This document shows positions 7,127-8,136 of a stretch of 8,136 bases of DNA, one piece after another. The notes below the pieces were generated by a model, which was not told the origin of the DNA, did no database searches, and saw only the letters and a program-made list of their open reading frames with translations. This DNA comes from Comamonas sp. lk (GTDB lineage: Bacteria > Pseudomonadota > Gammaproteobacteria > Burkholderiales > Burkholderiaceae_C). The translations under genes and the position numbers were made by a program. Position 1 is the stretch's first letter. Each line of letters begins with the position of its first letter. The DNA lies in the NCBI GenBank assembly GCA_945898105.1, contig CAMDHL010000087.1, forward strand, positions 1 through 8,136, read 5' to 3'.

Positions 7127-7188
7127 ATTATTTTGTTAAATAAAAAGGTTTAATTGAATTTAACATATTTTCTTTTGAATAAAAATTG
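7127..7188. other. AT-rich island upstream of the cvpA-family gene
   Basis: Only about 8 of these 62 bases are G or C, in a window that otherwise runs near 60% or higher. It sits 47 bases before the cvpA-family start and contains runs such as AAATAAAAAGG, TTTAACATATTTTC and AATAAAAATTG. It probably holds the promoter for that gene on the minus strand, possibly with an UP-like element. Several -10-like hexamers exist on both strands and I cannot choose one. A nucleoid-protein binding site is another possibility. Confidence 0.55.
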
Positions 7189-7247
7189 CTTGAGCTTGGC
7201 CACGCGCATTAGTTCGACTCGTCCGATGCATTTTTAAAACCGGTAGC

Positions 7248-7268
7248 GGGGTGCGCTTGCCCCTTTTT
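7248..7268 (+). terminator. Terminator-like hairpin reading on the plus strand
   Basis: GGGGT (7248-7252) pairs with GCCCC (7259-7263) around a six-base loop, followed at once by five T residues (7264-7268). This is a compact intrinsic terminator shape for plus-strand transcripts. Both flanking genes, cvpA family and nadB, are on the minus strand, so no annotated gene needs it there. On the minus strand the stem is not followed by a T run, so it does not serve nadB in the usual way. Confidence 0.4.
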
Positions 7269-7371
7269 GGTGCAATGGCGAAGGCTTGCTGGACTGCTCG
7301 GACACTGCGCCACCATAAAGCGCATTCGGCGCGCCCGGCCACATCTTGGCCAGTGCCAGTGCGTGGGCTGC

Positions 7372-8136
7372 TTAGCCTTTTTTGCCCGGCACCAAGATCG
7401 TGGGCAGTGCCTCGGGCAGCATGTCTGGGTAGTCGCGGCTGAAGTGCAGGCCGCGGCTTTCGTGGCGGTCGCGGGCACTTTGGACGATCAGGTCGGCCAC
7501 TTGCACTAGGTTACGCAACTCCAGCAAATCGCGGCTGACATGGAAGTTGGCGTAAAACTCATTGATCTCGTCTTGCAACAGCGCGATACGATGCGCGGCG
7601 CGCTCCAGACGTTTGTTGGTGCGCACAATGCCCACATAGTCCCACATGAATCGGCGCAACTCGTCCCAGTTGTGCGAGATCACCACCGACTCATCGGCGT
7701 CCGTTACGCGGCTGTCGTCCCAGGCGGGCAGTGCAGGTGGTGCCGGCGCCGGATTGGCTTCAATGTCCTGGCTGGCGGCGCGGGCGAACACCATGCATTC
7801 CACGAGCGAATTGCTGGCCAGTCGGTTGGCGCCATGCAGACCGCTACAGGCGGCTTCGCCAATGGCATACAGACCCGCCAGATCGGTGCGGCCTTGCAAA
7901 TCTGCGAGCACGCCACCGCAGGTGTAATGCGCCGCTGGCACCACTGGAATCGGTGCGCGGCTGATGTCGATCCCTAGTTCTAGGCATCGCGCATAGATAT
8001 TGGGAAAGTGCTCCTGAATAAAGGCCAGCGGCTGGTGCGAGATGTCCAGGTACACGCAATCGAAACCGCCTTTTTTCATTTCAAAGTCGATGGCGCGAGC
8101 CACTACGTCGCGCGGGGCTAGTTCGGCGCGCGCATC
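7372..8136 (-). CDS. nadB: L-aspartate oxidase NadB, C-terminal half (5' end outside window)
   Basis: NadB is a cytoplasmic flavoenzyme that oxidises L-aspartate to iminoaspartate, the first step of de novo NAD synthesis, ahead of NadA. The window edge falls in frame, giving 254 residues of a protein usually near 530; the N-terminal FAD-binding fold is missing. The visible part starts [17 protein letters not shown]. It retains three residues that line up by spacing with E. coli Arg290, His351 and Arg386: Arg9 of the fragment (APRD), His70 (HYTCGG) and Arg105 (GANR). The block GLYAIGE...[15 protein letters not shown] is the second FAD-contact region. The C-terminal helical domain includes [18 protein letters not shown] and [15 protein letters not shown], and the sequence ends [20 protein letters not shown]. 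Nothing looks broken. The TAA stop is at 7372-7374, and the same frame stays open for 45 more codons after it. Confidence 0.97.
   Translation of the reverse strand, partial: DARAELAPRDVVARAIDFEMKKGGFDCVYLDISHQPLAFIQEHFPNIYARCLELGIDISRAPIPVVPAAHYTCGGVLADLQGRTDLAGLYAIGEAACSGLHGANRLASNSLVECMVFARAASQDIEANPAPAPPALPAWDDSRVTDADESVVISHNWDELRRFMWDYVGIVRTNKRLERAAHRIALLQDEINEFYANFHVSRDLLELRNLVQVADLIVQSARDRHESRGLHFSRDYPDMLPEALPTILVPGKKG

Noticed and set aside
7206..7235. tRNA or tmRNA 3' end suggested by GTTCGACTC and a following T run.
   Set aside because: The bases flanking the T-loop-like sequence do not form the required five-pair stem, there is no CCA-compatible acceptor and no matching 5' half upstream.
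1..8136. CRISPR arrays, insertion sequences, integrase genes or attachment repeats.
   Set aside because: I saw no direct-repeat array, no transposase-like protein and no terminal inverted repeats; the window reads as ordinary chromosomal housekeeping and transport genes.

Overview
The window is GC-rich (roughly 60% or more, with strong G/C preference at third codon positions) and densely packed. The protein sequences and gene style suggest a betaproteobacterium, most likely Burkholderiales and perhaps Comamonadaceae. That placement rests on general resemblance only; no search was possible.

Layout. (1) Bases 1-2746, minus strand: one uninterrupted reading frame for a large two-core FtsX-family ABC permease, missing only its extreme C-terminus beyond the left edge. 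(2) Bases 2747-2949: a short divergent control region holding a TPP (thiamine pyrophosphate) riboswitch on the plus strand. (3) Bases 2950-6340, plus strand: thiB-thiP-thiQ, a complete thiamine/TPP importer with periplasmic binding protein, fused two-domain permease and ATPase. (4) Bases 6476-6616, plus strand: an unrecognised 46-residue ORF that meets the next gene tail to tail, the two stop codons sharing one CTAG. (5) Bases 6613-7080, minus strand: a CvpA-family membrane protein. (6) Bases 7081-7371: an intergenic stretch with a very AT-rich island (about 13% GC over 62 bases) and a plus-strand terminator-like hairpin that fits no annotated gene. (7) Bases 7372-8136, minus strand: the C-terminal half of L-aspartate oxidase, nadB.

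How it works together. The thi genes form a self-contained regulon: TPP binding to the leader RNA should shut off the importer when cellular TPP is sufficient. ThiB captures thiamine or its phosphates in the periplasm, ThiP forms the channel and ThiQ supplies ATP hydrolysis. The permease, cvpA and nadB run the opposite way and show no functional link to thiamine import.

I see no clear sign of a new multi-gene system. The least explained parts are the small ORF at 6476-6616, the cvpA-nadB spacer with its orphan hairpin and AT island, the in-frame coding-like tail after the nadB stop, and the fine structure of the riboswitch expression platform and the thiP start.
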